Of a DNA stretch of 43,619 bases, positions 28,416 to 39,018 are shown one piece after another (the first letter of the stretch is position 1; each line of letters begins with the position of its first letter). The notes beneath the pieces are model-generated. The model had not been told where the DNA came from. It was given only the letters and a program-made list of their open reading frames with translations, and searched no databases. This DNA is from an uncultured Campylobacterales bacterium (GTDB lineage: Bacteria > Campylobacterota > Campylobacteria > Campylobacterales > Sulfurimonadaceae), in assembly GCA_903892995.1 (NCBI GenBank), contig CAITKP010000084.1:1-43619 (forward strand), in the 5' to 3' direction. The position numbers and the translations under genes are program-made.

Positions 28416-30413
28416 ATGAGTGAAACTACAGATATTGCACAGGGCAACCCAGAGCAAAATGAAAAAAGACCAAACAATAATCAGAACAAAAGACCATATA
28501 ATAATAATCGTAACAGAAATGCTAAAAGCAACCCAAATAACCCTGCTCAAGCAACTCGTCCCGCTCAAGCTAGCAACCCAAATGCAGCTCCAGTAAATAA
28601 TCAAAATAGTAATAACAATACTAACGCAAGCAATAACAAAAACCGCCGTCGTAACGCGCCAGCGCCAATTGATACTGTTTTAAAAGAGTTTGTCGTAAAA
28701 AATCAAGAGGTTCACAAACAACGTCTGAACCCTCACTACAAACTTAATCTCAATAGTATGGATAAAGTACGCATCACTCCACTTGGTGGACTTGGTGAAA
28801 TCGGTGGAAATATCACTGTTTTTGAAACAGAAAAAGAGGCAATTCTTATAGATGTGGGAATGAGTTTTCCAGATGAAGATATGCATGGTGTTGATATTCT
28901 CGTTCCAGATTTTTCTTATTTAAGAGAGATTAAAAATAAGATCGTAGCTGTTATTATTACTCACGCACACGAAGATCATATTGGTGCTGTTCCATACCTT
29001 TATAAAGAGATGCAATTTCCTATTTATGGAACTCCTCTTCCTTTAGCGATGATCGGCAATAAATTTGATGAGCACCACCTTAAAGAGTTCAGAAAATATT
29101 TTAATCCTATCGAAAAACGTAAGGCTTATAAAATAGGAAATGATTTTGAAGTAGAGTGGATGCATATGACACACTCTATTATTGATTCATCATCTTTGGC
29201 AATTACGACCAGTGCTGGAACGATCATTCATACAGGTGACTTTAAGATAGACCATACTCCAGTTGATGGCTATACAGCGGATTTACACCGTTTAGCTTCA
29301 TATGGTGAGAAGGGTGTTTTATGTTTATTAAGCGATTCGACAAACTCTTATAACACAACGCCTACTCCAAGTGAGCTTACTGTTGCTCCTGGATTTGACC
29401 GTATATTTGCAAAAGCTGAGGGACGTATTATTATGTCAACATTTAGCTCAAATATCCACCGTGTTTATCAAGCGATCCAGTATGGTGTAAAACATGGACG
29501 TAAAGTGTGTGTTATTGGGCGTTCTATGGAGAGAAACTTGGAAGTGTGTATGCAATACGATTACATCAAACTTCCAAAAAATATCTTTGTTGATGCAGAT
29601 GAAGCAACACGCATGAATGATAAAGATGTGTTAATTGTAACAACTGGTTCTCAAGGTGAGCCAAGCAGTGCACTTTTTAGAATGTCTATAGGTGAACACA
29701 GACACATCAAAATCAAACCTACAGACCTTGTTGTGCTTTCAGCTCGTGCGATTCCAGGAAATGAGGGTTCTATATCTGCAATGTTAAATCATCTCCAACG
29801 AGCAGGGGCTAAAGTATCAAACGATAGAGATATCCACGTATCAGGCCATGCTGGAATAGATGAGCAAAAACTGATGCTTCGTCTTGTAAATCCGAAGTTT
29901 TTCTTGCCAGTTCACGGTGAGTACAACCATATCTTAAAGCATAAAGAGACTGCGATGATGTGTGGTGTTCCTGAGAGAAATATCCTTCTTATGAGTGATG
30001 GTGATTGTATCGAGGTTGGACCAAAGTTTATGCGTAAAGCAAAAACGGTTAAAACAGGAAAAACATATATCGATAACCAAAATAACCATCAAATCGAAGA
30101 TGATATCGTTATGGATCGTCAAAAATTAGCTCAAGAGGGAATCGTTATGATCGTCGCTCAAGTGAATGAAAGTAACTCAAGAATGATCGCAAAACCTCGT
30201 GTCACTTCGTTTGGTCTTGTTTCAGACAAACAGGATAAAGCGTTTGCAACGGAGATGGAGGATGTTTTAGAACACTTTTTGATGAATATGAAAGAGGGAC
30301 TTATCCAAAATCCAAGAGCACTTGAAAACGACTTGCGCCAAGTGGTGAGAAAACATATTTACCGTAAAATGAAAAAATATCCACTGATTGTTCCAACAGT
30401 TTTTATAATGTAA
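28416..30413 (+). CDS. rnj: Ribonuclease J
   Basis: A 665-aa metallo-beta-lactamase/beta-CASP RNase with 5'-3' exo- and endonuclease activity; in H. pylori it is the main mRNA-decay enzyme with helicase RhpA. The zinc motif HAHEDH is at 183-188, and later motifs are HTGDFKID and the beta-CASP SGHAG and PVHGEY. The first ~85 residues are low-complexity and rich in Asn, Pro and Ala, an extension also reported in H. pylori RNase J. It lies 9 bases after rsmA. Confidence 0.95.
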   Translation: MSETTDIAQGNPEQNEKRPNNNQNKRPYNNNRNRNAKSNPNNPAQATRPAQASNPNAAPVNNQNSNNNTNASNNKNRRRNAPAPIDTVLKEFVVKNQEVHKQRLNPHYKLNLNSMDKVRITPLGGLGEIGGNITVFETEKEAILIDVGMSFPDEDMHGVDILVPDFSYLREIKNKIVAVIITHAHEDHIGAVPYLYKEMQFPIYGTPLPLAMIGNKFDEHHLKEFRKYFNPIEKRKAYKIGNDFEVEWMHMTHSIIDSSSLAITTSAGTIIHTGDFKIDHTPVDGYTADLHRLASYGEKGVLCLLSDSTNSYNTTPTPSELTVAPGFDRIFAKAEGRIIMSTFSSNIHRVYQAIQYGVKHGRKVCVIGRSMERNLEVCMQYDYIKLPKNIFVDADEATRMNDKDVLIVTTGSQGEPSSALFRMSIGEHRHIKIKPTDLVVLSARAIPGNEGSISAMLNHLQRAGAKVSNDRDIHVSGHAGIDEQKLMLRLVNPKFFLPVHGEYNHILKHKETAMMCGVPERNILLMSDGDCIEVGPKFMRKAKTVKTGKTYIDNQNNHQIEDDIVMDRQKLAQEGIVMIVAQVNESNSRMIAKPRVTSFGLVSDKQDKAFATEMEDVLEHFLMNMKEGLIQNPRALENDLRQVVRKHIYRKMKKYPLIVPTVFIM

Positions 30414-30423
30414 GGTTAAAAAG

Positions 30424-30996
30424 ATGGCAAATGAATTTGAAGAAGCTGTAAAAGTAATGATTAAAAGCGTTGGGGAAAACCCTGAACGCGAGGGACTTTT
30501 AAAAACGCCAGAACGTGTAAAAAAAGCGTATGATTTTATGTTTGGCGGGTATAGAGATTCAGCAGAAGATATTCTCTCATCTGCACTTTTTACGAGCTCA
30601 AATGATGAGATGGTTGTTATCAAAGATATCGAGCTTTACTCTACATGTGAGCATCATCTTCTTCCAATCATTGGCCGTGCTCATGTGGCGTATATTCCAG
30701 ATGGAAAAGTCGTTGGACTCTCTAAAATTCCTCGTGTTGTGAATGTTTTCGCACGTCGTATGCAGATTCAAGAACAGCTCACTGAACAGATCGCAGATGC
30801 TATCATGAAGACTATCAAGCCAAAAGGTGTTGCAGTTGTTATCCAAGCGCGTCATATGTGTATGGAGATGCGAGGAGTTGAAAAGATAAACTCAACGACC
30901 ACTTCAAGTGCACTTCGTGGGCTCTTTAAAAGTGATGAAAAAACTCGTGCTGAGTTTTTCTCGCTTATCAATGCGCCGATTGGAACTCGCTATTAA
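30424..30996 (+). CDS. folE: GTP cyclohydrolase I
   Basis: A 190-aa enzyme that opens folate synthesis by converting GTP to dihydroneopterin triphosphate. The zinc ligands appear in STCEHH and [24 protein letters not shown] and [12 protein letters not shown] are standard. It sits 10 bases after rnj and 12 before fliI. A near (two-mismatch) copy of the palindrome overlaps the STCEHH codons. Confidence 0.97.
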   Translation: MANEFEEAVKVMIKSVGENPEREGLLKTPERVKKAYDFMFGGYRDSAEDILSSALFTSSNDEMVVIKDIELYSTCEHHLLPIIGRAHVAYIPDGKVVGLSKIPRVVNVFARRMQIQEQLTEQIADAIMKTIKPKGVAVVIQARHMCMEMRGVEKINSTTTSSALRGLFKSDEKTRAEFFSLINAPIGTRY

Positions 30997-31008
30997 AAGT
31001 GGTGACAG

Positions 31009-32313
31009 ATGCCCTTTAAATCCCTAAAATCAAAACTCTCCTCCAAAAACTACTCCACCTCTTTTGGGGAGATTATCAAAATAAATGCCAATGTCATCAC
31101 CGCAAGTGGCATACAAGTAAGTATCGGCGATATGGTTCGCATCGTCTCAAACAACTCTGAATTAGAGACGACAGGTATGGTCACAGAGATCGATGGTCAT
31201 ATCTTTTTTATAACACCTTTTAGTTTTGTAGAGGGTTTTTGTTCAAAAGATAAGGTTTTTCAAGACTCAAATGGGATGAATATCCCCGTTGGTGATGCAC
31301 TTTTAGGGCGCGTTGTTGATCCTTTTATGAATCCAATCGATGGAAAAGGTTATATCCGTTCTGAGAAACTAAATCCAATCATAAAAGCACCCATAGAAGC
31401 GATGAAGCGTGGAATGATCGATGAAGTTTTTAGCGTAGGTGTAAAGACGATAGATGGTTTTTTGACATGCGGAAAAGGGCAGAAACTTGGAATTTTTGCA
31501 GGAAGTGGGGTTGGAAAATCAACGCTTATGGGAATGATCGTGCGCGGTGCGCAAGCTCCGATCAAAGTGGTCGCACTCATCGGTGAGCGTGGACGTGAGG
31601 TTCCTGAGTTTATCGAAAAAAATCTTGGCGGAAATCTTGAAAATACAGTGATTGTCGTAGCAACTTCGGACGATTCGCCTCTTATGCGTAAATATGGAGC
31701 GTTTTCTGCGATGAGTGTTGCGGAGTATTTTAAAGAAAAGGGCCTAGATGTGCTTTTTATCATGGACTCTGTTACCCGCTTTGCGATGGCACAGCGTGAG
31801 ATAGGTCTAGCCCTTGGCGAACCACCAACTTCAAAAGGGTATCCGCCCTCTTCTCTTACCCTGCTTCCTCAACTTATGGAGCGTGCTGGAAAAGAGGAAG
31901 GTAAAGGTTCTATCACCGCATTTTTCACTGTTTTAATCGAGGGTGATGATATGAGTGATCCAATCGCCGATCAGTCACGCTCTATCTTAGATGGGCATAT
32001 CGTGCTCTCACGTGAACTTACAGATTTTGGGATCTATCCGCCGATCAACATCTTAAACTCCGCATCAAGGGTTATGAATGACATTATCAGCGAAGAGCAT
32101 TTTAGGGCTGCGATGCGTTTTCGCAGGCTTTATACCCTACTTCGTGAAAATGAAACGCTTATTCGAATTGGTGCATATACAAAAGGAACCGATAGAGAGT
32201 TAGATGAAGCGATCAACAAAAAAGAGGCGATGGAACAGTTTATGAGTCAAAAAGCGACTCTTCAAACTGATTTTACACAAACGGTTGAGGAGCTTATCAA
32301 CCTGATGAAGTAA
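31009..32313 (+). CDS. fliI: Flagellar export ATPase FliI
   Basis: A 434-aa F1-beta-like ATPase that powers the flagellar type III export apparatus. Walker A GSGVGKST, the DSVTRFAMAQREIGLALGEPP block and GSITAFFTVLIEGDDMSDP are diagnostic of FliI/SctN. It occurs in a housekeeping operon rather than a flagellar cluster, and the organism is presumably motile. The stop lies 1 base from the convergent recJ stop. Confidence 0.96.
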   Translation: MPFKSLKSKLSSKNYSTSFGEIIKINANVITASGIQVSIGDMVRIVSNNSELETTGMVTEIDGHIFFITPFSFVEGFCSKDKVFQDSNGMNIPVGDALLGRVVDPFMNPIDGKGYIRSEKLNPIIKAPIEAMKRGMIDEVFSVGVKTIDGFLTCGKGQKLGIFAGSGVGKSTLMGMIVRGAQAPIKVVALIGERGREVPEFIEKNLGGNLENTVIVVATSDDSPLMRKYGAFSAMSVAEYFKEKGLDVLFIMDSVTRFAMAQREIGLALGEPPTSKGYPPSSLTLLPQLMERAGKEEGKGSITAFFTVLIEGDDMSDPIADQSRSILDGHIVLSRELTDFGIYPPINILNSASRVMNDIISEEHFRAAMRFRRLYTLLRENETLIRIGAYTKGTDRELDEAINKKEAMEQFMSQKATLQTDFTQTVEELINLMK

Positions 32314-32314
32314 C

Positions 32315-33913
32315 TCAGGCGTAGATATTATCAAGCATCAGCTGGATCGATGTTTTTCCATTGAAAACATTTTTACTCACAGTATAGCTACATGTAATCT
32401 TTTTATCCTCAGGAACCTCTAAAACTTGCCTAAAAGCTACAATCTCTACCGTTTGTCTATCATAGGGTTTGAGGCGAATTCCTAAGCGGCTGTGTGATTT
32501 GTCCGCTCCAAAAAGCTTTACATGTAAGAGTTCTGCATCTTTTATAAGAAATCTTGGACGTGGATTTCCCTCGCCATAAGGTTCAAACTTTTCTAAAATA
32601 TCGAGTAGTTCAAAGTTTATAGCATCACTTTGGAGTTCTCCTAAAATATCCTCTTTAGGGATAAAATCTTTAGGATCTATTTTTAGGGCTTCTTGGTTGA
32701 TAGATGCTTTAAAAGCTTCTAAATTGCTTACATGTAAGCTAAGTCCAGCTGCCATTTTGTGTCCGCCAAACTTCTCTAAAAGAGGTTTTTGGGTGTTTAT
32801 GAGTGAAAAAATATCGACATCTCCAATACTTCTCGCACTTCCTTTTGCAACACTTTCGTGGATATTAAAAACGATTGCAGGTTTTTTGTAGCGGTTTACT
32901 AAACGTGAGGCAACAATTCCCACAACACCCTCGTGCCAATTCTCTCCAGCAACGACGATAACCTTGTCATTTTCGCTTACATGTAAGATCGCATCTTCGG
33001 TCGTATCCGCTTCTGTGGCTTTTCGGATATTGTTAAGATCACCCAAAATCTCAAAAAGTTTTGCTGCTTGATCAATACTTGAAGCTGTTAAAAACTCTAA
33101 AGCGATAGAAGCATCTTCAAGTCTTCCAGCTGAATTGATGCGAGGAGCGATTGTAAAAGCAATATCTTCTGATGAGATAGATTGTTTGTTTAAAAACTCT
33201 CTGATGATGATCGAAGATGGACGCAAAGAACTCATCATTTTTTTAAGTCCCACTTGCACAATAGAGCGATTGACGTCATAAAGAGGCATCACATCAGCGA
33301 TGACTGCAAGCGCTACAAGATCAAGATATTGCGCCATATCGATGTTTAGTTCAAGCTCTTTTTTGAGAACTCCCAAAAGAAGCCAAGCTACTTGCGCTCC
33401 ACAAATCTCTTTGAATGGATAGCTGCATTCATCTAACTTAGGATTAACAATTGCGTAAGCCTCTGGGAGTATTTTAGAGGGTGTATGATGGTCTGTGATA
33501 ATGAGATCGATGCCTCTTTCTTTACAGATTTGAGCCGCTTCAATGGCTGTAATCCCATTATCAACAGTTAAAACAAGATCGGCATCAACTCTTTTGAGTA
33601 CATTTGCATTGATCCCATATCCATCATTAAATCTATTTGGGATGATGGCAGTTAGCGGATAGTTGATCTCTCTAAAAAAAAGAACCATAATGGATGTAGA
33701 AGTGACTCCATCAACATCATAATCACCGATAAGCGTGATTTTTTCTCTGTTTTTTATCGCTTTGGCTATGCGCTGAGCAGCTTTTTGGGAATCTTTTAAA
33801 AGGGTTGGAGAGGGGATATCTTTGAGTTTTTTATAGCCATTACTAAAACGGCTTGCTAGGAGCTGATAAAGGGTATCAGCTCTTAGGAGCGGAGTATTAG
33901 GAAATGTGCTCAA
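32315..33913 (-). CDS. recJ: Single-stranded-DNA exonuclease RecJ
   Basis: A 532-aa DHH-family 5'-3' exonuclease used in recombination and repair. Motifs include [27 protein letters not shown] and IADVMPL, and the DHHA1 part [11 protein letters not shown]. The start TTG at 33913 lies inside the pyrG 3' end (17-base overlap) and is uncertain. It is the densest carrier of TTACATGTAA: three exact copies (32518, 32728, 32977, all LHV) plus a one-mismatch copy at 32388. Confidence 0.93.
   Translation of the reverse strand: MSTFPNTPLLRADTLYQLLASRFSNGYKKLKDIPSPTLLKDSQKAAQRIAKAIKNREKITLIGDYDVDGVTSTSIMVLFFREINYPLTAIIPNRFNDGYGINANVLKRVDADLVLTVDNGITAIEAAQICKERGIDLIITDHHTPSKILPEAYAIVNPKLDECSYPFKEICGAQVAWLLLGVLKKELELNIDMAQYLDLVALAVIADVMPLYDVNRSIVQVGLKKMMSSLRPSSIIIREFLNKQSISSEDIAFTIAPRINSAGRLEDASIALEFLTASSIDQAAKLFEILGDLNNIRKATEADTTEDAILHVSENDKVIVVAGENWHEGVVGIVASRLVNRYKKPAIVFNIHESVAKGSARSIGDVDIFSLINTQKPLLEKFGGHKMAAGLSLHVSNLEAFKASINQEALKIDPKDFIPKEDILGELQSDAINFELLDILEKFEPYGEGNPRPRFLIKDAELLHVKLFGADKSHSRLGIRLKPYDRQTVEIVAFRQVLEVPEDKKITCSYTVSKNVFNGKTSIQLMLDNIYA
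32518..32527. repeat. TTACATGTAA copy
   Basis: In recJ, reading L-H-V. Confidence 0.95.
32728..32737. repeat. TTACATGTAA copy
   Basis: 12-bp form in recJ, reading L-H-V. Confidence 0.95.
32977..32986. repeat. TTACATGTAA copy
   Basis: 12-bp form in recJ, reading L-H-V. Confidence 0.95.
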
Positions 33914-35519
33914 GAGTTGCTTTTACAAACGCTAAAATCGTTGGATTTGGAGTTTGAAGACGTGATGTGAACTCTGGGTGAAACTGAACGCCTAAGAACC
34001 ACGGATGCCCTTGGATCTCTACTGTTTCTATAAGTCCGTTTGACTCACCAGTGACGATCATACCGGCATCTTCAAGCGCTTTTCTATATGTCGGATTTGC
34101 TTCATAACGGTGACGATGACGCTCATAAATGATTGTTTCGCCATTGTATGCGTTGCGTAAAATAGAGCCCTCTTTTGTTTCACATGGATACTCTCCAAGA
34201 CGAAGTGTTCCGCCCATTGGTGAAATGTGAGTACGGAGCTGTTTATTTCCGCTTTGATCGAGGAAATTATCGATAAGATAGATCATTGGGTATGGCGTAT
34301 TTTCATCAAACTCAGTTGAGTTTGCACCCTCATATCCAAGGACATTTCTTGCATACTCTACAAGAGTGAGCTGCATTCCAAGACAGATCCCAAGGTAAGG
34401 GATCTTATTGACACGAGCATACTCGATCGCTTTGATTTTTCCTTCAACGCCACGGCTTCCAAAGCCACCAGCAACCAAAATAGAATCGCAATCGCTAAGT
34501 AGCTCCTGCGCACCCTTCTCTTCGATCTCTTCACTATCAACCCATAAAATCTCAACACGAGTGTCAAGATGTGCGCCTGCATGGATAAGTGACTCAGTCA
34601 GTGATTTGTATGATTCTTTGAGTTGAAGATATTTCCCAACAAAACCAAGAACAATACGTTTTTTTGGTTGGACGATTTTTTTAACAAGATCATCCCATTT
34701 TTCCATATCTGGACTCAGTTCGCCGAGTTCAAGTTTTTTTGCAATCGGAACAAGGATATTTTGGCGTAAAAATGACATCGGTACATCATAAATAGATGCC
34801 GCATCAAGCGCTTCGATAACACTGTCTGTATGAACATCACAACCCATTGCAAGCTTTTTCTTAAATGTTTTAGGCAAAGCATTTTCACTTCTTGCGATAA
34901 TCATATGTGGTGTGATACCAATACGGCGAAGCTCTTGAACTGAGTGTTGTGTTGGTTTACTTTTGAGTTCACCTGCGGCTTTTATGAAAGGGATGAGTGC
35001 AACGTGAACAAAGAAAGTTCCCTCTACTTCATCATCATGTTTCATCTGGCGGATCGCTTCCATAAATGGTAAGCCCTCGATATCGCCGACAGTTCCACCA
35101 AGCTCAACGATAAGGACATCACGCCCCTCACCTGCTTTTTTGATACGGCTTACGATTTCACCGACGATGTGTGGAACAACTTGGATAGTTTGTCCAAGAT
35201 ATCCGCCACTTCTCTCACGCTCAATAACTGAAAGATAGACTTGACCCGTTGTAAAGTTACTTGATTTTAAAAATGAAGTATCTAAAAATCTCTCATAATT
35301 TCCAATATCAAGGTCAGTCTCCGCTCCATCTTTTGTAACGAAAACTTCGCCATGCTCCAAAGGACTCATTGTTCCTGGATCGACGTTGATATAAGGGTCT
35401 ATTTTTAACATTCCTACATTGATGTTACAGTGTTTTAGGAGAGTTCCAATACTAGCAGCTGTAATACCTTTTCCAAGGGAACTCAAAACCCCTCCAGTTA
35501 CAAAAATGTATTTTGTCAT
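33897..35519 (-). CDS. pyrG: CTP synthase
   Basis: A 540-aa amidotransferase that converts UTP to CTP. The synthetase domain opens with [17 protein letters not shown], followed by [15 protein letters not shown] and [11 protein letters not shown]. The class I glutaminase domain has the nucleophile Cys in GICLGMQ and the His-Glu pair in GVQFHPEF. Length is standard. It is first of the two-gene pyrG-recJ unit, divergent from the antiporter gene. Confidence 0.98.
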   Translation of the reverse strand: MTKYIFVTGGVLSSLGKGITAASIGTLLKHCNINVGMLKIDPYINVDPGTMSPLEHGEVFVTKDGAETDLDIGNYERFLDTSFLKSSNFTTGQVYLSVIERERSGGYLGQTIQVVPHIVGEIVSRIKKAGEGRDVLIVELGGTVGDIEGLPFMEAIRQMKHDDEVEGTFFVHVALIPFIKAAGELKSKPTQHSVQELRRIGITPHMIIARSENALPKTFKKKLAMGCDVHTDSVIEALDAASIYDVPMSFLRQNILVPIAKKLELGELSPDMEKWDDLVKKIVQPKKRIVLGFVGKYLQLKESYKSLTESLIHAGAHLDTRVEILWVDSEEIEEKGAQELLSDCDSILVAGGFGSRGVEGKIKAIEYARVNKIPYLGICLGMQLTLVEYARNVLGYEGANSTEFDENTPYPMIYLIDNFLDQSGNKQLRTHISPMGGTLRLGEYPCETKEGSILRNAYNGETIIYERHRHRYEANPTYRKALEDAGMIVTGESNGLIETVEIQGHPWFLGVQFHPEFTSRLQTPNPTILAFVKATLEHIS

Positions 35520-35637
35520 TGCTCAAACCTCGCTTTATAGATAAGTGCGATTATAGTAAAAAATCTCTTAAAACTCTCTATAGAAGCGCTCTTAATAATT
35601 TTATACTGATATAATAAGAAATCAAATTGGAGGCAAA

Positions 35638-37278
35638 ATGCAAAACGCTATTCTTTATATTTCTATCGCTTTAGGTCTTTCAACCCTGATAAATCTTTTA
35701 CTAAAACACTATGGAATATCCCAAATAATCGGTTATATTTTTACAGGAACTCTTATTGGTTATGTGTTTGGTTTTAGCGGGCAAGTACACAATCCTATCC
35801 TTGATCAAATTGGTGAATTTGGTATTGTATTTTTAATGTTTACTATAGGATTGGAGATCTCTTTGGCGAAGATGAACTCCATGCGTCAACTCATTTTTGG
35901 CAATGGATTTTTACAAGTTGGGCTTACCTCTTTGGCGATCTATGGAATCTCCTTTTATCTTTTAAATTTAGAGTTTTTGACATCGATTATTATCGCTTTT
36001 TCATTCTCTATGTCCTCAACAGCAGTGGTTTTAACCTACTTAAAAAACTCAAAAGATATTCATACTTCGTATGGGCAAAGAGCAACTGGGATTTTGATCT
36101 TTCAAGATATCGCCGTCATTCCAATACTTATCTTAATTGGTATTTTGACGCGCGAGGGCGGTGAACCTATCACAACGATTTTATTGCATGTTTTTATTAG
36201 TGCAGTGATAGTTTTGTTTTTACTCTTTGTTGTTGGAAAGCCTGTGATCTCATGGCTTTTACAGTTTTCTGCAACAGCGGAGCTGGATGAGCTTTTTATG
36301 AGTTCTGTTTTGTTTGTTGTCATCGGTGCATCTGCAATCGCCCACTATATGGGCTTTACCTATTCTCTTGGCGCATTTGTTGTTGGGATGGTAATCGCTG
36401 AGACAAAGTTTCACTATAAGGTTGAAGCCGATATTGCTCCTTTTAAAGATATTTTGCTTGGAACTTTTTTTATTGTTGTGGGTATGAAGATCAATATCGC
36501 CTTTTTTCTTGAGAATTTTTGGCTTATTTTTGCTATCTTTGCGGCGGTTTTACTCTTAAAAACTTTAGTGACTTTTTTAGCTGTGAGATTTAGCTCTACG
36601 AGTTCTATCTCTTTTAAAACAGCACTTTCCCTCTCTCAAGTTGGAGAGTTCTCCTTTGTTATTTTTGCCATTGCTTCTATGGGTGGGATCATCAAAGATG
36701 AGATGGCGCAGCTTTTGGTCTTAATCGTTATTTTATCGATGATGTTGACACCTTTTTTCATCTCAAAAGTCAGAAAAATTTCTAAGATATTTTTTAAGGA
36801 GAATATGTCAGTTCCAGAGGTTACAAATCTCTCAAATAGAAAAAATCATGTGATTGTTTGTGGTTATAGCTCTGTTGGAAAATCTGTCGCTCAGCATCTT
36901 GAGTATTATGGTTCAGACTATATCTTCGTCGATAACAATCCAAAGCATGTAAGAGCAGCGCTCAAAGATGGCGTAGAGGCTTATCTTGGCGATATGTCAA
37001 AACGCTCTATCTTAGAAGCCTTACATGTAAAGGATTCTGCGATTATTATTATCACACTTGATAATGTCGATAAAAAGCTGCTTATTTGTGAAGCCCTTGC
37101 AGAGCAAAACAAAGTTTCAAATGTGATAGTTAAAGTTGTTTCTGTTGAAGAGCGAGCAAAATTCGAAGCTTTAGAAGTAGATATGATTGTTGACTCAAAA
37201 GTTGAAGTAGCAAGAGTGTTGGTCGAGCGAGGGATGAGCTGTAGCTTAAAAAAAGTGACAGGTTACAGAGGAGTTTAA
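35638..37278 (+). CDS. Kef-type cation:proton antiporter with RCK domain
   Basis: A 546-aa CPA2 transporter. About twelve hydrophobic segments fill residues 5-385, with the characteristic [20 protein letters not shown] and [14 protein letters not shown]. Residues about 400-540 form a TrkA-N/RCK domain ([18 protein letters not shown]) binding NAD(H) or a related ligand. K+ or Na+ export and pH control are likely, but the ion cannot be read. It overlaps the convergent pyrE stop by 4 bases. One exact TTACATGTAA (LHV) lies in the RCK part. Confidence 0.88.
   Translation: MQNAILYISIALGLSTLINLLLKHYGISQIIGYIFTGTLIGYVFGFSGQVHNPILDQIGEFGIVFLMFTIGLEISLAKMNSMRQLIFGNGFLQVGLTSLAIYGISFYLLNLEFLTSIIIAFSFSMSSTAVVLTYLKNSKDIHTSYGQRATGILIFQDIAVIPILILIGILTREGGEPITTILLHVFISAVIVLFLLFVVGKPVISWLLQFSATAELDELFMSSVLFVVIGASAIAHYMGFTYSLGAFVVGMVIAETKFHYKVEADIAPFKDILLGTFFIVVGMKINIAFFLENFWLIFAIFAAVLLLKTLVTFLAVRFSSTSSISFKTALSLSQVGEFSFVIFAIASMGGIIKDEMAQLLVLIVILSMMLTPFFISKVRKISKIFFKENMSVPEVTNLSNRKNHVIVCGYSSVGKSVAQHLEYYGSDYIFVDNNPKHVRAALKDGVEAYLGDMSKRSILEALHVKDSAIIIITLDNVDKKLLICEALAEQNKVSNVIVKVVSVEERAKFEALEVDMIVDSKVEVARVLVERGMSCSLKKVTGYRGV
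37021..37030. repeat. TTACATGTAA copy
   Basis: In the antiporter RCK domain, reading L-H-V. Confidence 0.95.
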
Positions 37279-37883
37279 TTTCCTCTTGAACCTGGTTTGA
37301 TAGCTTCACTTCCTGTTTTACACATAGGACAATTTTCTGGCTCATACATAGCAAAGATAAAATCTGCAAGCGCAAAAAATGGAATATCTTGAGGTAGTTT
37401 ACAGTTTGGTTTTGTTACTACATCGCTATGCTCACGTTTACAAAATCCACGGTTTGCTAAAGCTGCAACACCTACGATCTTTCCGCCAAGAGACTCTACA
37501 ACTGCTGCTGCTTCCATAGCAGATCCACCAGTTGTGATGATATCTTCACACATAAGGATTCTCTCACCCTCTTTGACTTCAAATCCACGACGAATACTCA
37601 TTTCACCATTGACACGCTCAGCAAAAATATAGCGACAGTCAAGGGCTTGAGCAAGAGCATAGCCAGCGATAAGTCCGCCAAGTGCAGGAGCACAAACGGT
37701 ATCTACATGTAAGCCGCTTTTTTTGATCTGCTCAGCTAAAGCAGTTGCTAGTTTATTGGCAGTTTTTGGATCTTCAAGTACTTTCGCAGATTGAAGATAA
37801 TACTCAGAGTGGTTTCCAGAGCTGAGTTTAAAATGCCCTTCTAAAAGAGCATTGGCATCCATATATATTTTTTTGACGTCCAT
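37275..37883 (-). CDS. pyrE: Orotate phosphoribosyltransferase
   Basis: A 202-aa enzyme that joins orotate to PRPP in pyrimidine synthesis. The PRPP-binding motif is [16 protein letters not shown], and [16 protein letters not shown]-like residues at the N-terminus ([17 protein letters not shown]) match this subfamily. The C-terminus carries a CPMC pair and extends further, a feature of the longer PyrE class. It is 2 bases from frr on the same strand. A one-mismatch palindrome copy encodes LHVD. Confidence 0.95.
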   Translation of the reverse strand: MDVKKIYMDANALLEGHFKLSSGNHSEYYLQSAKVLEDPKTANKLATALAEQIKKSGLHVDTVCAPALGGLIAGYALAQALDCRYIFAERVNGEMSIRRGFEVKEGERILMCEDIITTGGSAMEAAAVVESLGGKIVGVAALANRGFCKREHSDVVTKPNCKLPQDIPFFALADFIFAMYEPENCPMCKTGSEAIKPGSRGN

Positions 37884-37885
37884 TG

Positions 37886-38443
37886 TTAAACCTTTAAAAT
37901 TTCAACTTCTTTATTTTTGAGGATGTTATCTATCTCTACAATATATTTGTCTGTGAGTTTTTGGATATTTTCTTGTGCTGCTTTTGATTCATCAGCAGTT
38001 ACTTCTTTATCTTTTTCATGTTTTTTGACTTTATCGTTTGCATTACGTCTGTCGTTTCTTACAGCAACTTTTGCATTTTCGCCGAAAACTTTCATCTGTT
38101 TAACGCTCTCTTGACGTTGTTCAATCGTCATCGGAGGGAAAAATAGTTTGATAACGCTTCCATCATTATTTGGGTTTACGCCGATGTTTGCTTTTGCAAT
38201 CGCACTATCGATGATATTTAAAAGATTTTTTTCCCAAGGATTGATTGTGATAGTTGTTGCATCAGTCGCTAAAACTGAACCAACTTGATCAAGTGGAGTC
38301 ATAGTTCCATAATAATCGATTTTAATATGATCTAAGACCTGAGTTGTTACTTTTCCCGTACGAAGCTGTTTAAAATCATGCATCAAATGGTCGATGCTTT
38401 TTTTCATTTTAGTTTCACATTCACTAAATATTGCGTTTAACAT
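37886..38443 (-). CDS. frr: Ribosome recycling factor
   Basis: A 185-aa factor that splits post-termination ribosomes with EF-G. The family opening [20 protein letters not shown] is present, followed by [16 protein letters not shown] and the conserved [18 protein letters not shown] hinge region. Length is exactly standard. It lies in the order secG-frr-pyrE, with a terminator-like hairpin between secG and frr. Confidence 0.97.
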   Translation of the reverse strand: MLNAIFSECETKMKKSIDHLMHDFKQLRTGKVTTQVLDHIKIDYYGTMTPLDQVGSVLATDATTITINPWEKNLLNIIDSAIAKANIGVNPNNDGSVIKLFFPPMTIEQRQESVKQMKVFGENAKVAVRNDRRNANDKVKKHEKDKEVTADESKAAQENIQKLTDKYIVEIDNILKNKEVEILKV

Positions 38444-38517
38444 TGTTGTCCTTTAAGAAGATAATTGACTATGAAGCCTGATGGATAAAATTGTAGCAGA
38501 ATTGGTTTTAAAGAAAA

Positions 38518-38538
38518 GTGAGGGAGAGACTCCCACAC
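38518..38538 (-). terminator. Terminator downstream of secG
   Basis: GTGAGGGAG pairs with CTCCCACAC (one mismatch) around the loop AGA, starting 1 base beyond the secG stop. On the minus strand it is followed by TTTTCTTT. This is a convincing intrinsic terminator. Confidence 0.75.
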
Positions 38539-38539
38539 A

Positions 38540-38881
38540 TTATTTTGAACTATTGTTCTCTTGTGTTGTAGGGTGAGTTTGTGGCATTGCTGGAGCTTTT
38601 GGCGCTGCAACCACATTGCTTGGTGTTAAGTTGTCAACAACTGATTCACTTTTTGCTTTTGAATAAACATAACCAAGAGCGATTGTGTTTATAAGAAAAA
38701 GAGCACCTATGATAAATGTTGCTTTTGCCAAGAAACTTCCTGGTCCTTTAGCACCAAAAACAGACTCATTTGAGCCACTATACGCGCCAAGTCCAATACT
38801 TGAACTCTTTTGTAAAAGTACTACGATTACGATTGCAATCACAAGTACAATTTGAACAATAAGCAAAAAGCTTGTAGTCAT
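38540..38881 (-). CDS. secG: Protein-export membrane protein SecG
   Basis: A 113-aa SecYEG subunit. The first membrane helix is at residues 4-24 (LLIVQIVLVIAIVIVVLL). The conserved SSSIGLGAYSGS and FGAKGPGSFLAK follow, then a second helix, and the C-terminus is a Pro/Ala-rich tail. The start is taken at the ATG at 38881, preceded by AGAGGA. An upstream in-frame extension (to 38926) has no ribosome site and contains the iterated palindrome. It is divergent from znuA. Confidence 0.9.
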   Translation of the reverse strand: MTTSFLLIVQIVLVIAIVIVVLLQKSSSIGLGAYSGSNESVFGAKGPGSFLAKATFIIGALFLINTIALGYVYSKAKSESVVDNLTPSNVVAAPKAPAMPQTHPTTQENNSSK

Positions 38882-38910
38882 GTAGAAATCCTCTGCTATT
38901 TTTGGCATGC

Positions 38911-38920
38911 TTACATGTAA
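38911..38920. repeat. TTACATGTAA copy
   Basis: 12-bp form in the secG 5' leader. Confidence 0.95.
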
Positions 38921-38948
38921 GGCCAAAATAGAATATAAAAAGTTGCGA

Positions 38949-38954
38949 ATTATA
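38949..38954 (-). promoter_or_regulatory. -10 element of secG promoter
   Basis: ATTATA on the plus strand reads TATAAT leftward. It would give a 5' leader of about 60 bases that contains an exact TTACATGTAA at 38911-38920. Confidence 0.5.
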
Positions 38955-38983
38955 TCTAAATAACTCCTAAAGTTACAATAGGA

Positions 38984-38989
38984 TATAAT
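38984..38989 (+). promoter_or_regulatory. -10 element of znuA promoter
   Basis: A perfect TATAAT lies 29 bases upstream of the znuA ATG, giving a leader of about 20 bases. It forms a mirror pair with the secG -10 about 30 bases away, and a zinc-responsive repressor between them is possible but not identified. Confidence 0.55.
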
Positions 38990-39018
38990 CTGCCCTATTT
39001 TATTATGAAAGAGTATGT

